A stretch of DNA of 34,713 nt from CAVSRC01 sp963798195 (GCA_963798195.1 CAWCSF010000012.1:1-34713); one strand, 5' to 3'; shown: positions 1-9,062, counted from the first letter of the stretch. Notes: generated by a model not told the origin, from the sequence alone. Numbers and translations are program-made.

Positions 1-36
1 ACAGCGCCCTCCCCGGCGTAGCCGGCCGCCGGCCGC

Positions 37-1668
37 TCACATGTTCGGATAGTTCGGCCCGCCGCCGCCCTCCGGCGGCACCCAGTCGATGTTCTGGTTG
101 GGGTCCTTGATGTCGCAGGTCTTGCAGTGGACGCAGTTGGCCGCGTTGATCTGGTAGCGCGGCGCGCCGCCCGCCTCCTCGACCCATTCGTAGACGCCGG
201 CCGGGCAATAGCGCGCCGACGGGCCGCCGTAGACGTCGTGCTCGGATGACTTCTGCAGCGCCATGTCGCGCACGTGGAGGTGCACCGGCTGGTCTTCCTC
301 GTGGGTCGTGTTGGACAGGAACACCGAGGACAGGCGGTCGAAGCTGACCACGCCGTCCGGCTTCGGATAGGCGATGGGCCTCGCCTTCGCCGCCGGCAGC
401 GTCGCTGCATGGTCCGGCTTGCCGTGGCCGAGCGTGCCGAACAGCGAGAAGCCGAGCGTGTTGGTCCACATGTCGAGGCCGGCGGCGGCGATGCCGCCGA
501 GCGTGCCGAGCTTCGACCACAGCGGCTTGACGTTGCGCACCGGCTTCAGGTCGCGGCCGATGGCGGAGGCGCGCCAGGCCGCTTCGTAGCCCGCCAATTC
601 GTCGTTGGCGCGGCCCGGCGGCAATGGCCTCGGCGACATGCTCGGCCGCCAGCATGCCGGAGAGCATGGCGTTGTGGCTGCCCTTGATGCGCGGCACGTT
701 GACGAAGCCGGCCGAGCAGCCGATCAGCGCGCCGCCGGGGAAGGCGAGCTTCGGGCACCGACTGCCAGCCGCCCTCGGTGATCGCCCGTGCGCCATAGGC
801 GAGCCGCTTGCCGCCTTCCAGCAGCGGGCGGATCAGCGGATGGGTCTTGAAGCGCTGGAACTCCTCGAACGGCGACAGATACGGGTTGGCGTAGTTGAGG
901 TGGACGACGAAGCCGACCGACACCAGATTGTCGCCGAAGTGATAGAGGAACGAGCCGCCGCCGGTGCGGTTGTCGAGCGGCCAGCCGAAGGAATGCTGCA
1001 CCAGGCCGGGCCGGTGCTTCTCCGGATCGACCTGCCACAGCTCCTTGAGGCCGATGCCGTATTTCTGCGGCTCGCGGCCCTCGCCGAGACCGAAGCGGGC
1101 GATGAGCTGCTTGGCGAGCGAGCCGCGCGCGCCTTCGCCGATCAGCGTGTATTTGGCGCGGAGTTCCATGCCGCGCTGGAAGCCCGGCTTCGGCGCGCCG
1201 TCGCGGCCGACGCCCATGTCGCCGGTCGCGACGCCGACGACCGCGCCGCTTTCGTCGTGCAGCGTCTCGACGGCGGCGAAGCCCGGGAAGATCTCGACGC
1301 CGAGCGCCTCGGCCTTCCGGCCAGCCAGCGGCAGACATCGCCGAGCGAGGCGACGTAGTTGCCGTGGTTGCTCATCAGCGGCGGCATCAGGAAATTGGGC
1401 AGGCGCACATCACCGGCCGGCCCCAGCCAGAGGAAGCGGTCCGCGTCTGACCGGCTGTGCGCACCGGCGGCTCGGGATCGTCCCGCCAGTCGGGCAGCAG
1501 CCGGTCGAGGCCGATCGGATCGATCACCGCGCCGGACAGGATGTGGGCGCCGACCTCGGAGCCCTTTTCCAGCACGACGACCGAGAGGTCCGGCGCGAGC
1601 TGCTTCAGCCGGATCGCCGCCGCCAGGCCCGCCGGGCCGGCGCCGACGATGACCACGTCGAATTCCAT
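37..1668 (-). pseudogene. Electron transfer flavoprotein:ubiquinone oxidoreductase (ETF-QO), frameshifted as read
   Basis: ETF-QO is an inner-membrane flavoprotein that passes electrons from reduced ETF (acyl-CoA and amino-acid dehydrogenases) to ubiquinone. The N-terminus, from ATG 1668, has the FAD dinucleotide fold VVIVGAGPAGLAAAIRLK. The C-terminus has the [4Fe-4S] cysteines (YCPAG, then CVHCKTC) and the characteristic end GGGGPNYPNM. The total of about 1630 nt fits the usual ~550 residues, so the gene is nearly full length. It cannot be read in one frame. Frame changes are needed near 1439, 1318 (one base missing in GCCGGAAGG), 755 (one extra C) and 617 (one extra G). All are single-base changes and the protein on both sides of each is well conserved. 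Either the gene is freshly broken or, more likely for a housekeeping gene, the sequence has indel errors here. Identification is secure; intactness is not. Confidence 0.9.
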
Positions 1669-2096
1669 CGATTCGCGTTCACCGGCTGACGGCATGATCA
1701 GTGATTGTTTCGCTGATGGAGGAAGTCCCGGCGACCGGGCCCATAAGGCCCTTGTTTGCCATTGTACGAATCCCTGTCAACTCCACGCTGACAAACAAGG
1801 CAAGCCAATGCGTTTCCACTATTTCACATCTTGGCAACGTGCAGCGGATTGCAATTGAGCCAATTGAGCAAACGGCATGGAAGGAAGTCATAAGCGCGCT
1901 GGTTGCCAGTCCTTAGTCCTGGCCTCTCAATCTGGCCGCGATGCGAGGGGCTGCGATGTCGACCGCGATGGGAGAGCGGGTCCGCGGATCACTCCGCTCA
2001 TCCATACTATCGTCGGCCGGGTTTCCGCCGACCGCTTGACCGACCAGCGCACCGGCATCCCGTATCAAGCTTCCTCCGCGGGTCGCGTTGCATTCC
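1669..2096. other. Intergenic region, no gene recognised
   Basis: About 430 bases between the 5' end of the ETF-QO gene and the 3' end of the MFS gene. Short open frames occur on both strands, but none resembles a protein I recognise. The only structure I see is an inverted repeat (CCTTGTTTG at 1750-1758, CAAACAAGG at 1792-1800) with a 33-nt loop and the short AT-rich direct repeat CAATTGAG/AATTGAG near 1853-1869. The ETF-QO promoter presumably lies here. No terminator is obvious. Confidence 0.4.
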
Positions 2097-3332
2097 TTAT
2101 GTGTCCTCTGCGGAGCCTCGAATCCCCGCAACCGTGAACGTGGCCAATGCCAGTGCCGCCGCTGCAATCAGAAAGAGAAGTTGCGGCTCTCCGTGGTCGA
2201 GCAGCGGGCCGATCACCAGCGGGCCAACGAGCGAACCGCCGTCCAGCCCGGAATAGACTGTTCCGAACGTCTTGCCGAGATTGTCGCGCGGGGCAGCTTG
2301 CCGGATGAGCAAGTCGCGCGAGGGAAGGGTCGCGCCGACGAACACGCCAGCCAGCAGCAGGAAGCCGACTATCAGCACAAGTGGCAACCCGGTATATGCA
2401 AGCGGCAGCACGCATACGGCCGAAGCAATCATTCCCAGGATCGCAATTTGGTGATGGCGGCCAAAGCGGTCGGCAACCACGCCGCCGATCAGCGTGCCGC
2501 CGATAGCCCCGAACTGAAGCGACGCGATAGCGAAAGTCGCCATCGCAAGCTGCACACCGTAGCCTTCCGTCAGAGCCGAAACGGTGAAGTTCATGAGGCC
2601 GGCAAGAGCCAGGGAACTCAAGAAGAAGAACCCAAATCCGAACAAGACAACCGGCAAGGTCAGAATCGTCAGGAAGCTCAGCTTCCTTGCCGGTATGGAG
2701 TTCGGATGGCTCTCCTTCGTAGCGGTCCTCTGACGGTCGGCGCGAAGTGACGCCAGGTTCAGCGAAACCGTGACGGCGATGATCAGTCCGAGCACTCCGG
2801 CGCCGATCAGCGCGACGCGCCATCCCCAGTAGGTCGCAGCCAGGCCGACGGCTATTGGCGAAAGCGCAAAGCCGAGCGATCCAGCGACTGAATGCGAGGC
2901 AAAAGCCCGCCCTTGCCGTTCCCGGCTTATCCGCCGGCTAAGTATCGACAAATCCGAGGGATGGTAGACGGTGTTGCCGATCCCTGCCGCGAACACCAGC
3001 GGAAACAACACCGGGAGGGAGGGCGCGAAGCCCATGGCGAGAACTGCCGCCGACTGCAACGTGATCCCCGCTAGTAGAAGACGGTGAGGGCCGAAGCGAT
3101 CGACCAACATGCCGGCGACCACCTGGCCCGCACCCGATGTCGCAAAGAAGAGCGTCAGAAGCAGCCCGAGCTCCGTGAAACTGACATCAAATTCCGTCTT
3201 CATGAGTGGCAGAAGTGGCGCCAGGGCGAGCAGCAGGAAATGGCTGGTGAAGTGCGCCAAGCCCACGACGCCGATCGTCCGCAAATCTTCCCTGGTGCTG
3301 ACGCCGGTCGAGGCTGAGTTCACTGTGGTCAA
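2097..3332 (-). CDS. MFS transporter, Fsr (fosmidomycin-resistance)-like
   Basis: A major facilitator superfamily permease of about 411 residues with 12 hydrophobic segments, most likely a drug or metabolite exporter in the inner membrane. The first helix region (GLAHFTSHFLLLALAPLLP) and the following FTELGLLLTLFFATSGAGQ and DRFGPHRLLLAG match the Fsr-like branch, and the loop 2-3 motif is DRFG. I chose TTG 3332 because AAGG lies 6 nt upstream. GTG 3323 is also possible. The open frame runs back to ATG 3443, but those extra ~37 residues are Arg/Ser-rich and unlike an MFS N-terminus. The gene stands alone, between ETF-QO and the catabolic region, with no regulator beside it. The substrate is unknown. 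Confidence 0.85.
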   Translation of the reverse strand: MTTVNSASTGVSTREDLRTIGVVGLAHFTSHFLLLALAPLLPLMKTEFDVSFTELGLLLTLFFATSGAGQVVAGMLVDRFGPHRLLLAGITLQSAAVLAMGFAPSLPVLFPLVFAAGIGNTVYHPSDLSILSRRISRERQGRAFASHSVAGSLGFALSPIAVGLAATYWGWRVALIGAGVLGLIIAVTVSLNLASLRADRQRTATKESHPNSIPARKLSFLTILTLPVVLFGFGFFFLSSLALAGLMNFTVSALTEGYGVQLAMATFAIASLQFGAIGGTLIGGVVADRFGRHHQIAILGMIASAVCVLPLAYTGLPLVLIVGFLLLAGVFVGATLPSRDLLIRQAAPRDNLGKTFGTVYSGLDGGSLVGPLVIGPLLDHGEPQLLFLIAAAALALATFTVAGIRGSAEDT

Positions 3333-3539
3333 GATTTGCCTTGCTGACGCCGCGAATGTGGACGCCGCACGAGCGCGGCATTGTCCCAACCTTCGACGAT
3401 GACAAACTGAGATGAACGATGATCGCAGCTTCCGCAAGATCACTGCTCGGGCTGCGCTTCCTCCGGTCCAATAATAAGACCGGCGTCTCGGTGATCGACT
3501 ATTGCGGCAGTGCTGAACGCGGCGTTGTAGTGGCCGGTG

Positions 3540-3745
3540 CGCCCTATCAGGGCCCTAAGCCGACCGGCCGGCGTGAGCGGCTACAGGACCAAGGACGGCT
3601 TGCTGATGCTGGGGGCCTTCAACTCCGTCAGAATCGGGGGCTCCGGGAAGCGCTTGAACACTCTGAATTCGCGACCCTGAAGACGAGACCCGATCTTTGG
3701 GAGGGGGCTGAGGATACGAGGCCACGGTTGTTGCTGAGCGTCTGA
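3540..3745 (+). pseudogene. Remnant of a CaiB/BaiF CoA-transferase (fragment, frameshifted)
   Basis: Two short frames together resemble an internal segment of a class III CoA-transferase. From about 3573 the sequence reads GYRTKDGLLMLGAFN, and after a one-base shift near 3621 it continues RQNRGLREALEHSEFATL and KTRPDLWE. This is the region that in intact CaiB/BaiF proteins follows the catalytic Asp domain (typically DGYLMLGAFN...R.LWEALG.PEF). No start, no N-terminal nucleotide-fold segment and no C-terminal part are visible. It lies just upstream of an operon whose second gene is an intact CoA-transferase (5117), so it may be the debris of a duplicated or replaced copy. The identification is by eye from about 45 residues and is moderate at best. 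Confidence 0.45.
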
Positions 3746-3817
3746 AACGGGTGGGCTCCGTGAACCGATGCTGTAGCGAACATCCATGCGATTTCCCGTG
3801 TGAAGGAACCGGGCGAC

Positions 3818-3857
3818 GCTATAGCGCCGCCCTATAGAGCCGCTCAGCATACGCTAG
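3818..3857 (+). promoter_or_regulatory. Probable LysR operator, copy 1 (CTATAG-N7-CTATAG)
   Basis: A 40-bp element that recurs at 8214-8253 with the same internal spacing. It contains GCTATAGCGC, then four variable bases, then CTATAGA, and ends in CGCTAG. The two self-complementary CTATAG blocks are separated by 7 bp, which fits the T-N11-A pattern typical of LysR sites. It lies about 140 bp upstream of the alcohol dehydrogenase start at 3995, the first gene of the operon that also encodes the LysR regulator at 7265. Conservation between two unrelated intergenic regions is seen directly. Assignment to that LysR protein is inference. Confidence 0.65.
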
Positions 3858-3994
3858 TTGTTCGCGTCTCTTTGCCGTGCGACACACCTTTTGGTTTATG
3901 GGTCTGGCCATCCGGGCGTAGAGCGCGCGGCTGAAACACGAGCCTAGCCGAGCGGTCGTGATCGGCCGGGGATGGCTGAAGTTGGGGCGAGGCA

Positions 3995-5113
3995 ATGTCC
4001 ATGGATAATCTGCCGAGCCACTCCCGCGCCGCCGTGCTTCGCCATTTCGGCGAGGCGCTGAAAATCGAGGACGTGCCGGTGCCCCGGCAAATCGAGGCGG
4101 GGGCGATTCTGGTACGCACCGAGGCCTGTTCGATCTGCGGAACCGATGTCCACCTGTGGCAGGGCTCCCTGGCGCTCAAGGTCGATCTGCCAGTAATTCT
4201 CGGCCACGAAATGGTCGGGCGGATCGTCAGGCTGGGTTCGGGGGCGGAGCGCGACAGCGTTGGGCAGCCGCTCCGTGAAGGCGATCGCATCGTTTGGACA
4301 CACACAGCCTGCGGTCATTGTTTCTATTGTACGGTCGCTCGCCAGCCGACGCTTTGCGACAACCGCCGCGCCTACATGTACGAGAACATGGAGAAGCCGC
4401 CGCATCTGCTCGGCGGGTTCTCCGAATACGGCTACGTGCTGCCGGAATCCGGGCGCATCCGCGTGCCCGACAACGTGCCGAACGATCTCGCCAGTCTGTC
4501 GAGTTGCGCCTTCCGTTCGGTGATGAACGCCTTTGACAATCTCGGCGGAATCGCGCCCGACGAGACGGTCGCGATCCAGGGCGCGGGACCGCTCGGACTG
4601 CTGGCGACGGCGCTCGCGGCAACCGCCGGCGCGCGCCGGGTTATCGTCATCGGTGCACCGGACGGCCGCCTGGCGCTGGCGGAGAAGTTCGGCGCGACCT
4701 CCACCATCTCGATCGAGCGGCAAGACGCTGGGGCGCGACTGGCCGCAGTGCGCGAGGCAACCGACGGACGCGGGGCCGACGTGGTCATGGAATTCACCGG
4801 CCACCCGGCCGCCTTCGGCGAGGGACTGGAGATCGTGCGCAAGGGTGGCCGCTACCTGATCGTCGGCCAACTTGGCGAAGGTGCAACCGAGATCAAGCCG
4901 TCGACCATCGTGAAGAAGAACATTCGCGTCATCGGCTCCTTCTCCGGCGACGCGCGGAGCTACTGGAAGGCGCTGACTTTTGTTTCCCGGCACATGGACG
5001 ACATCCCTTTCGGCGCCATGATCTCCAATCGCTACCGCCTCGACGACGTGAACGAAGCGCTGGCGCGCATGAAGCGGCTGGAGGAGATCAAGCCGGTGAT
5101 CGAGCTGGTTTAG
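3995..5113 (+). CDS. Zinc-dependent alcohol dehydrogenase (MDR superfamily)
   Basis: A 372-residue medium-chain dehydrogenase that oxidises an alcohol or polyol carbon with NAD(P)+. The catalytic zinc site is visible as CSICGTD near residue 46 and GHE near residue 70. A structural zinc lobe follows (CGHCFYC, then a further Cys in QPTLCDN). The Rossmann segment is AIQGAGPLGLLATALAATAG. The family covers threonine, sorbitol and other secondary-alcohol dehydrogenases, and the exact substrate cannot be read from sequence. It is the first gene of an operon with the CoA-transferase (3 nt downstream), the CitE-like lyase and the LysR gene, and a putative LysR operator lies upstream at 3818. It probably supplies the oxidised acid precursor for the CoA-dependent steps (inference). 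ATG 3995 or ATG 4001 could serve as start. Confidence 0.88.
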   Translation: MSMDNLPSHSRAAVLRHFGEALKIEDVPVPRQIEAGAILVRTEACSICGTDVHLWQGSLALKVDLPVILGHEMVGRIVRLGSGAERDSVGQPLREGDRIVWTHTACGHCFYCTVARQPTLCDNRRAYMYENMEKPPHLLGGFSEYGYVLPESGRIRVPDNVPNDLASLSSCAFRSVMNAFDNLGGIAPDETVAIQGAGPLGLLATALAATAGARRVIVIGAPDGRLALAEKFGATSTISIERQDAGARLAAVREATDGRGADVVMEFTGHPAAFGEGLEIVRKGGRYLIVGQLGEGATEIKPSTIVKKNIRVIGSFSGDARSYWKALTFVSRHMDDIPFGAMISNRYRLDDVNEALARMKRLEEIKPVIELV

Positions 5114-5116
5114 AAC

Positions 5117-6316
5117 ATGGCTGTCGGGCAGACACGCAGTTTCGACAAGGACAATCGCGGCCCCCTTGACGGCGTGCGCGTGCTCGACCTGTCGCGCCTG
5201 GTTGCCGGCAACATGGCAACGCTGCTGCTCGCCGACTACGGCGCCGACGTCATCAAGATCGAACATCCGGAAAAGGGTGACGACCTGCGCCGCTGGCGCG
5301 CCGAGGGCATTGAGACGTTCTGGAAGGTTTACGCGCGCAACAAGCGCTCAATGGCGCTCGATATCCGCAAGGATGGCCGGGACGTATTCCGGCGTCTGGT
5401 GGAGAGCGCGCAGGTGCTCGTCGAGAACTTCCTGCCCGGCACGCTTGAGAAGTGGGGCTATGGCCCGGACGCACTTCACGCGATCAATCCTGGCCTGGTG
5501 ATCCTGCGCATTTCCGGTTGGGGTCAAGACGGACCGTGGCGTGACCGGCCAGGCTTCGGCACGCTGGTCGAGGCGATGTCGGGCTACGCATTTCTCAACG
5601 GCTTCGCCGACCGGCCGCCTTTGTTGCCGCCGCTGGCAATGGCCGACATGGTTGCAGGACTCTACGGCAGCTTCGCCACGCTGACGGCGCTCCGCGTCGT
5701 CGAGCGTGGCGGCAGGGGGCAGGTGATCGACCTGTCTCTGTTCGAGCCCATGCTCTCGCTGGTGGCGAGCGAGGCGGTCAAGCATCGCGTGACCGGCGAC
5801 GTGACCATGCGCTCGGGCAATCAGGCGCCGCACACCGCACCGCGCAACGTCTACACCTGCTCCGATGGCGGCTTCCTCGCCATGTCCGGTTCGATGCAAT
5901 CGATGGCCGAGTTGATCCTCGAAACCATCGGTCGGCCGGAGCTGAAAAGCGATCCGCGCTTCCGCACCAATGACGATCGCGTCGCCAATCGCGACGAACT
6001 CGACGCCATCATTGGCGCCCACGTCGGCAAGCGAAGCCTCGCCGAGAACCTCGCCGCCTTCGGGGAGGCGGGCGTGCCGGTAGCGCCGGTCGTGTCGATG
6101 GCGGACCTGATGACCCATGACTATGTACTCGGGCGTGGCGCGCTGACCGAGTTGGAGGACCGCGACCTCGGTTCGGTGCCGATGCACGAGATCGTGCCGC
6201 GGCTCGACCGCACGCCTGGCACCTTCCGCCGGCCGGCGCCGGCGCTCGGCGAGCACACCGAGGAGATTCTCACGGAACTCGGGTTCGGCCCGTCGCGCAA
6301 GGAAGCGATCGCTTGA
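5117..6316 (+). CDS. CaiB/BaiF class III CoA-transferase (formyl-CoA transferase family)
   Basis: A 399-residue family III CoA-transferase, which moves CoA from an acyl-CoA donor to a free carboxylic acid through an aspartyl-CoA mixed anhydride. The N-terminal signature VRVLDLSRLVAGNMATLLLA with ADVIKIEHPEKGDDLR is typical, and Asp177 in MADMVAGLYG is the likely catalytic aspartate. Length is normal for the family. It starts 3 nt after the dehydrogenase stop and overlaps the lyase gene by 4 nt, so the three are translationally coupled. Because the next gene encodes a CitE-type lyase that works on CoA thioesters, this enzyme probably activates the acid cleaved by that lyase, for example a malate- or citramalate-like hydroxy acid (inference). 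A second intact paralogue lies at 15724. Confidence 0.9.
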   Translation: MAVGQTRSFDKDNRGPLDGVRVLDLSRLVAGNMATLLLADYGADVIKIEHPEKGDDLRRWRAEGIETFWKVYARNKRSMALDIRKDGRDVFRRLVESAQVLVENFLPGTLEKWGYGPDALHAINPGLVILRISGWGQDGPWRDRPGFGTLVEAMSGYAFLNGFADRPPLLPPLAMADMVAGLYGSFATLTALRVVERGGRGQVIDLSLFEPMLSLVASEAVKHRVTGDVTMRSGNQAPHTAPRNVYTCSDGGFLAMSGSMQSMAELILETIGRPELKSDPRFRTNDDRVANRDELDAIIGAHVGKRSLAENLAAFGEAGVPVAPVVSMADLMTHDYVLGRGALTELEDRDLGSVPMHEIVPRLDRTPGTFRRPAPALGEHTEEILTELGFGPSRKEAIA

Positions 6317-7206
6317 CCCGACGCGCCCTGCCGCTGTGGCGGTCCATGCTGTTCGTGCCAGTGCTGAACGAGAAGTTTCTGGCCGGCGCGCCATCGCGCG
6401 GCGCCGACTGCATCCAACTCGACCTTGAGGATTCCATCCCCGTTGCCCGCAAGGCCGAGGCGCGAGAGGCCGTAAAGACAGCGGCGGATTTCCTTGCCGG
6501 CAAAGGCGTGGACGTCGTTGTCCGCATCAACCGCCCGTGGCGGATGGCGGTGGCCGATATCGAAGCGTCGGTTGGGCCGTCAGTAACGGCACTGAACCTG
6601 CCCAAGGTGCCCGACGCCGGCCATGTGCGCGCCGTCGCCGAGATCCTTGACGAGTTGGAAGCGGAGCGCGGGTTGGCGAACGGTCATACGCGGCTCGTCA
6701 TCATGATCGAGACCGCCGGCGGCCTGATCAACATGGCCGAGATCGCGGCCGCATCCGAGCGCATCGTTGCAATGACCGTCGGCGCAGAAGACCTGGCGCT
6801 GTCGATGGGCATGGAGGTGGTCGAGGACGCCCTCTACGTGCCGAACGTGCAGGCCGTGGCGGCCGCGCGAGCGGCGGGCATCCTGCCTATCGGCTATGTC
6901 GGCACGGTCGCGGACTACCAGGACGCGGCGCGCTACCGGCAGATTGCCGAGCGGGCGCGCCGTCTCGGCTTCGCCGGCGGTTTCTGTGTCCACCCGACGC
7001 AGGTGCCGATCCTCAATGCGGCGTTCAGCCCGTCCGAGGCCGAAGTGGTCGATGCGAAGGCGTTGATCGCCGCCTACGACGCGGCGCTGGCGACCGGCAA
7101 GGGCGCGGTGAACCACGGCGGCAAGATGATCGACCAGCCTGTAGCAGACCGGGCCCGAGCACTGCTGACCCGGCACGCCTCCATCACTGCCCGCAAGGCG
7201 ACCTGA
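6313..7206 (+). CDS. HpcH/HpaI aldolase / CitE-like beta-hydroxyacyl-CoA lyase
   Basis: A 297-residue TIM-barrel protein of the citrate lyase beta-subunit-like group, which includes malyl-CoA and citramalyl-CoA lyases. These cleave a beta-hydroxyacyl-CoA to acetyl-CoA plus glyoxylate or pyruvate using Mg2+. Visible motifs are RSMLFVPVLNEKFL at the N-terminus, DCIQLDLEDSIP (acidic metal ligands), VVRINRPW (CoA/carboxylate-binding Arg), MIETAGGLINM (catalytic/metal Glu) and GFCVHPTQVPILN near the C-terminus. The TTG start at 6313 overlaps the preceding TGA by 4 nt. ATG 6346 at MLFVP is the alternative. Coupling to the CoA-transferase suggests an activate-then-cleave module yielding acetyl-CoA and a 2-oxoacid. 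The actual substrate is not determined. Confidence 0.88.
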   Translation: MTRRALPLWRSMLFVPVLNEKFLAGAPSRGADCIQLDLEDSIPVARKAEAREAVKTAADFLAGKGVDVVVRINRPWRMAVADIEASVGPSVTALNLPKVPDAGHVRAVAEILDELEAERGLANGHTRLVIMIETAGGLINMAEIAAASERIVAMTVGAEDLALSMGMEVVEDALYVPNVQAVAAARAAGILPIGYVGTVADYQDAARYRQIAERARRLGFAGGFCVHPTQVPILNAAFSPSEAEVVDAKALIAAYDAALATGKGAVNHGGKMIDQPVADRARALLTRHASITARKAT

Positions 7207-7264
7207 CGCCCCGCTTTCCAGGTTGGGTTGGGATTCTCGAGCCGCCGCCGCTACAGTAGCTCTC

Positions 7265-8206
7265 ATGAACCTGCGCGACCTTCGCTATTTCGTTGCCGTC
7301 GCCGAAAGCGGCTCGATTCTGGCAGCCTCGGAGAAGCTGCATGTGGCGCAGCCCTCGATAAGCGTGCGCATTCGCGCGCTGGAGAGCGACCTTGGCGTGG
7401 CGTTGTTCGAGCGGCGGCCGCGCGGCGTGGTGATGACCGCCGAGGGCGAGGAACTGCTGATTCACGCGCGGCTGATCCTCGGTTCCGCCGAGACGGCGCG
7501 GGAGAGCCTCCGCCGCCATGCCAACAGCCCGGTGGGAACGGTGAATTTCGGCGTGCCGACGTCGCTCGCCGCCGTGCTCTCCGTTCCGCTGGTGGAGCAA
7601 ACGCTGGCGACGCTGCCGAACGTGCGCCTGCGCATCGTCGAGAGCATGACCGGTTACATCATCGACTGGCTGCGCGGCGGGCAGCTCGATCTGGGATTGG
7701 TCTTCGTCGATACCGCGATTTCCGGCGTGCAGACGGAAAAGCTGCTGAACGAGGAGCTGCACCTCGCCGCCGGCACGCCGGAGGCGCTGAAGAAGCTCAC
7801 CAATGCGCGCGGCGAAGTGCCGATGGAGAAGCTGGCCGAGGTGCCGCTGATCCTGCCGACGGAGCGCCACGGCCTGCGCTCGTTGATCGACCAGCACCTG
7901 CGACGTCACGGCGTCTCATCGAAAGTCATCATCGAGATCGACGCGTTCCTTCAGATTCAGCGGTTGGTGCAGCGCGGCCACGGCATGACGATCCTGTCCC
8001 TGGCGGCGCTGCATGAATCGCCGCTGACGCCGCCACTGGTGACGGCGCGCATCGTGCGGCCAACCATCGAACGCACGGTGTCGCTGGCCCATGTGGACGA
8101 TCGGCCGCTGACCAAAGCGGCGCGTGAAGTGGCTCGGCTGGCAGCCGCACTCCTCCGCGGCCAGGCGGCGGAGCCCTGGTGGCACGCCAAGCCGACGACC
8201 TCCTGA
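7265..8206 (+). CDS. LysR-type transcriptional regulator
   Basis: A 313-residue LysR regulator. The N-terminal winged helix-turn-helix is clear (MNLRDLRYFVAVAESGSILAA... AQPSISVRIRALESDLGVALFERR). It is followed by a two-lobed effector domain with FGVPTSLAAVL and LRIVESMTGYIIDWL. ATG 7265 is chosen because it begins the canonical MNLRDLRYF. The gene lies 58 nt after the lyase and on the same strand, so it is probably expressed from the same operon rather than divergently as most LysR genes are. The two CTATAG-N7-CTATAG elements, one ahead of this operon (3818) and one directly after the LysR gene and ahead of the RraA gene (8214), are its likely targets. The inducer is presumably a pathway intermediate. 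Confidence 0.92.
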   Translation: MNLRDLRYFVAVAESGSILAASEKLHVAQPSISVRIRALESDLGVALFERRPRGVVMTAEGEELLIHARLILGSAETARESLRRHANSPVGTVNFGVPTSLAAVLSVPLVEQTLATLPNVRLRIVESMTGYIIDWLRGGQLDLGLVFVDTAISGVQTEKLLNEELHLAAGTPEALKKLTNARGEVPMEKLAEVPLILPTERHGLRSLIDQHLRRHGVSSKVIIEIDAFLQIQRLVQRGHGMTILSLAALHESPLTPPLVTARIVRPTIERTVSLAHVDDRPLTKAAREVARLAAALLRGQAAEPWWHAKPTTS

Positions 8207-8213
8207 CCTTCCA

Positions 8214-8253
8214 GCTATAGCGCTCCGCTATAGACGCGCTGCTGAAACGCTAG
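8214..8253 (+). promoter_or_regulatory. Probable LysR operator, copy 2 (CTATAG-N7-CTATAG)
   Basis: This is the second copy of the 40-bp element seen at 3818-3857. GCTATAGCGC, CTATAGA and the terminal CGCTAG fall at identical offsets although the flanking DNA is unrelated. It starts 8 nt after the LysR stop codon and lies 60 nt before the RraA-type gene at 8314, so that gene probably has its own LysR-controlled promoter. Assignment to the LysR at 7265 is inferred from proximity. Confidence 0.68.
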
Positions 8254-8313
8254 TGTCGCCGCTCGGCGCCGCGTGCGAACAATGCCCTTCCGGAAACGCC
8301 GAGGAAAAGAACA

Positions 8314-9040
8314 ATGGCTGTCAGCGCGAAAACCCTCGAAATCCTGCGCAAGGTGCGCACGTCGGATGTGACCGACGCGCTCGATTCGCTGGGTTATATG
8401 AACACCTACGAGATGGATCCGCGCCTCAGGCCGCTGTTTCCGGGCATCTTCTTCGCCGGAATCGCCTCGACTGCCGAGTATCGCGTCGTCAACCGCCCAA
8501 TTCCGCGCCTCAGTTACGAGGAATTCGACGAGCGCCAGTACAAGAAGGGACCGGACGGAAAGGGCGCGCCGGACGCGCTGTGGAAGGGCGGCAACCCGAT
8601 GGGCGCGCCCGACGAAGTGCAGGTGATCGACACGCAGCTCTCGCGCTGCGGCTTGCTCGGCTCAAACAACGTGCTCGACGCCAAGATCAAGGGCACGGTC
8701 GGTTTCATCATTGACGGCGCCTGCCGCGACTTCGACCGAGTGCATCAACCAGCAATCGCCGGTGTTCTGCGCCATTCGCTCCATGCGCCACATGGCCGGA
8801 CGGCTGGAACTCGCCACCGTCAACCAGCCAATCAATTGTGGGGGCGTTCTGGTGCGGCCCGGCGATGGCGTCATCGCCGACGACGACGGTATCGTGGTCG
8901 TGCCGATGGAGGACGCTGACGAGATCGCCAAACGCGCGTGGCGGGTTCAGGACAAGGACCGCCGCATGCGCCGCGCCTTCTACGAGAAGCTCGGCATGCC
9001 TTACGACAAGACGGTGGAGTTGGAAGAACGGCCCTGGTGA
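8314..9040 (+). pseudogene. RraA-type aldolase/decarboxylase (HMG aldolase family), one frameshift as read
   Basis: RraA-like fold protein of about 241 residues. The catalytically active members of the family are divalent-metal 4-hydroxy-4-methyl-2-oxoglutarate / oxaloacetate lyases that release pyruvate. The frame from ATG 8314 reads to GFIIDGACRDFD and then breaks. One extra C near 8736-8737 must be removed to continue ECINQQSPVFCAIRSMRHMA and on to the normal C-terminus at 9040. With that correction the family signature RD-x2-E (RDFDE) is restored, as are the pyruvate-binding-side motif VRPGDGVIADDDGIVVVP and the length. The gene follows a putative LysR operator and belongs with the ADH/CoA-transferase/lyase operon. 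Two more RraA-type paralogues lie at 19673 and 23080. The frameshift may be a sequencing error. Confidence 0.85.
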
Positions 9041-9062
9041 GCGGTCGGAGCGATCGTGAAAA

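Noticed and set aside
1750..1800. Inverted repeat CCTTGTTTG/CAAACAAGG as a terminator or operator
   Set aside because: The 33-nt loop and lack of a T-run or repeat elsewhere make it unconvincing.
3419..3745. 108-codon open frame as an intact hypothetical gene
   Set aside because: The only recognisable part is a CoA-transferase fragment split across two frames. There is no ribosome-binding site or complete domain, so it is treated as a remnant.
3944..5266. 440-codon open frame on the minus strand opposite the alcohol dehydrogenase
   Set aside because: It is a shadow of a clear zinc dehydrogenase with all metal motifs in the plus frame. The His/Arg/Val-rich composition is typical of antisense frames.
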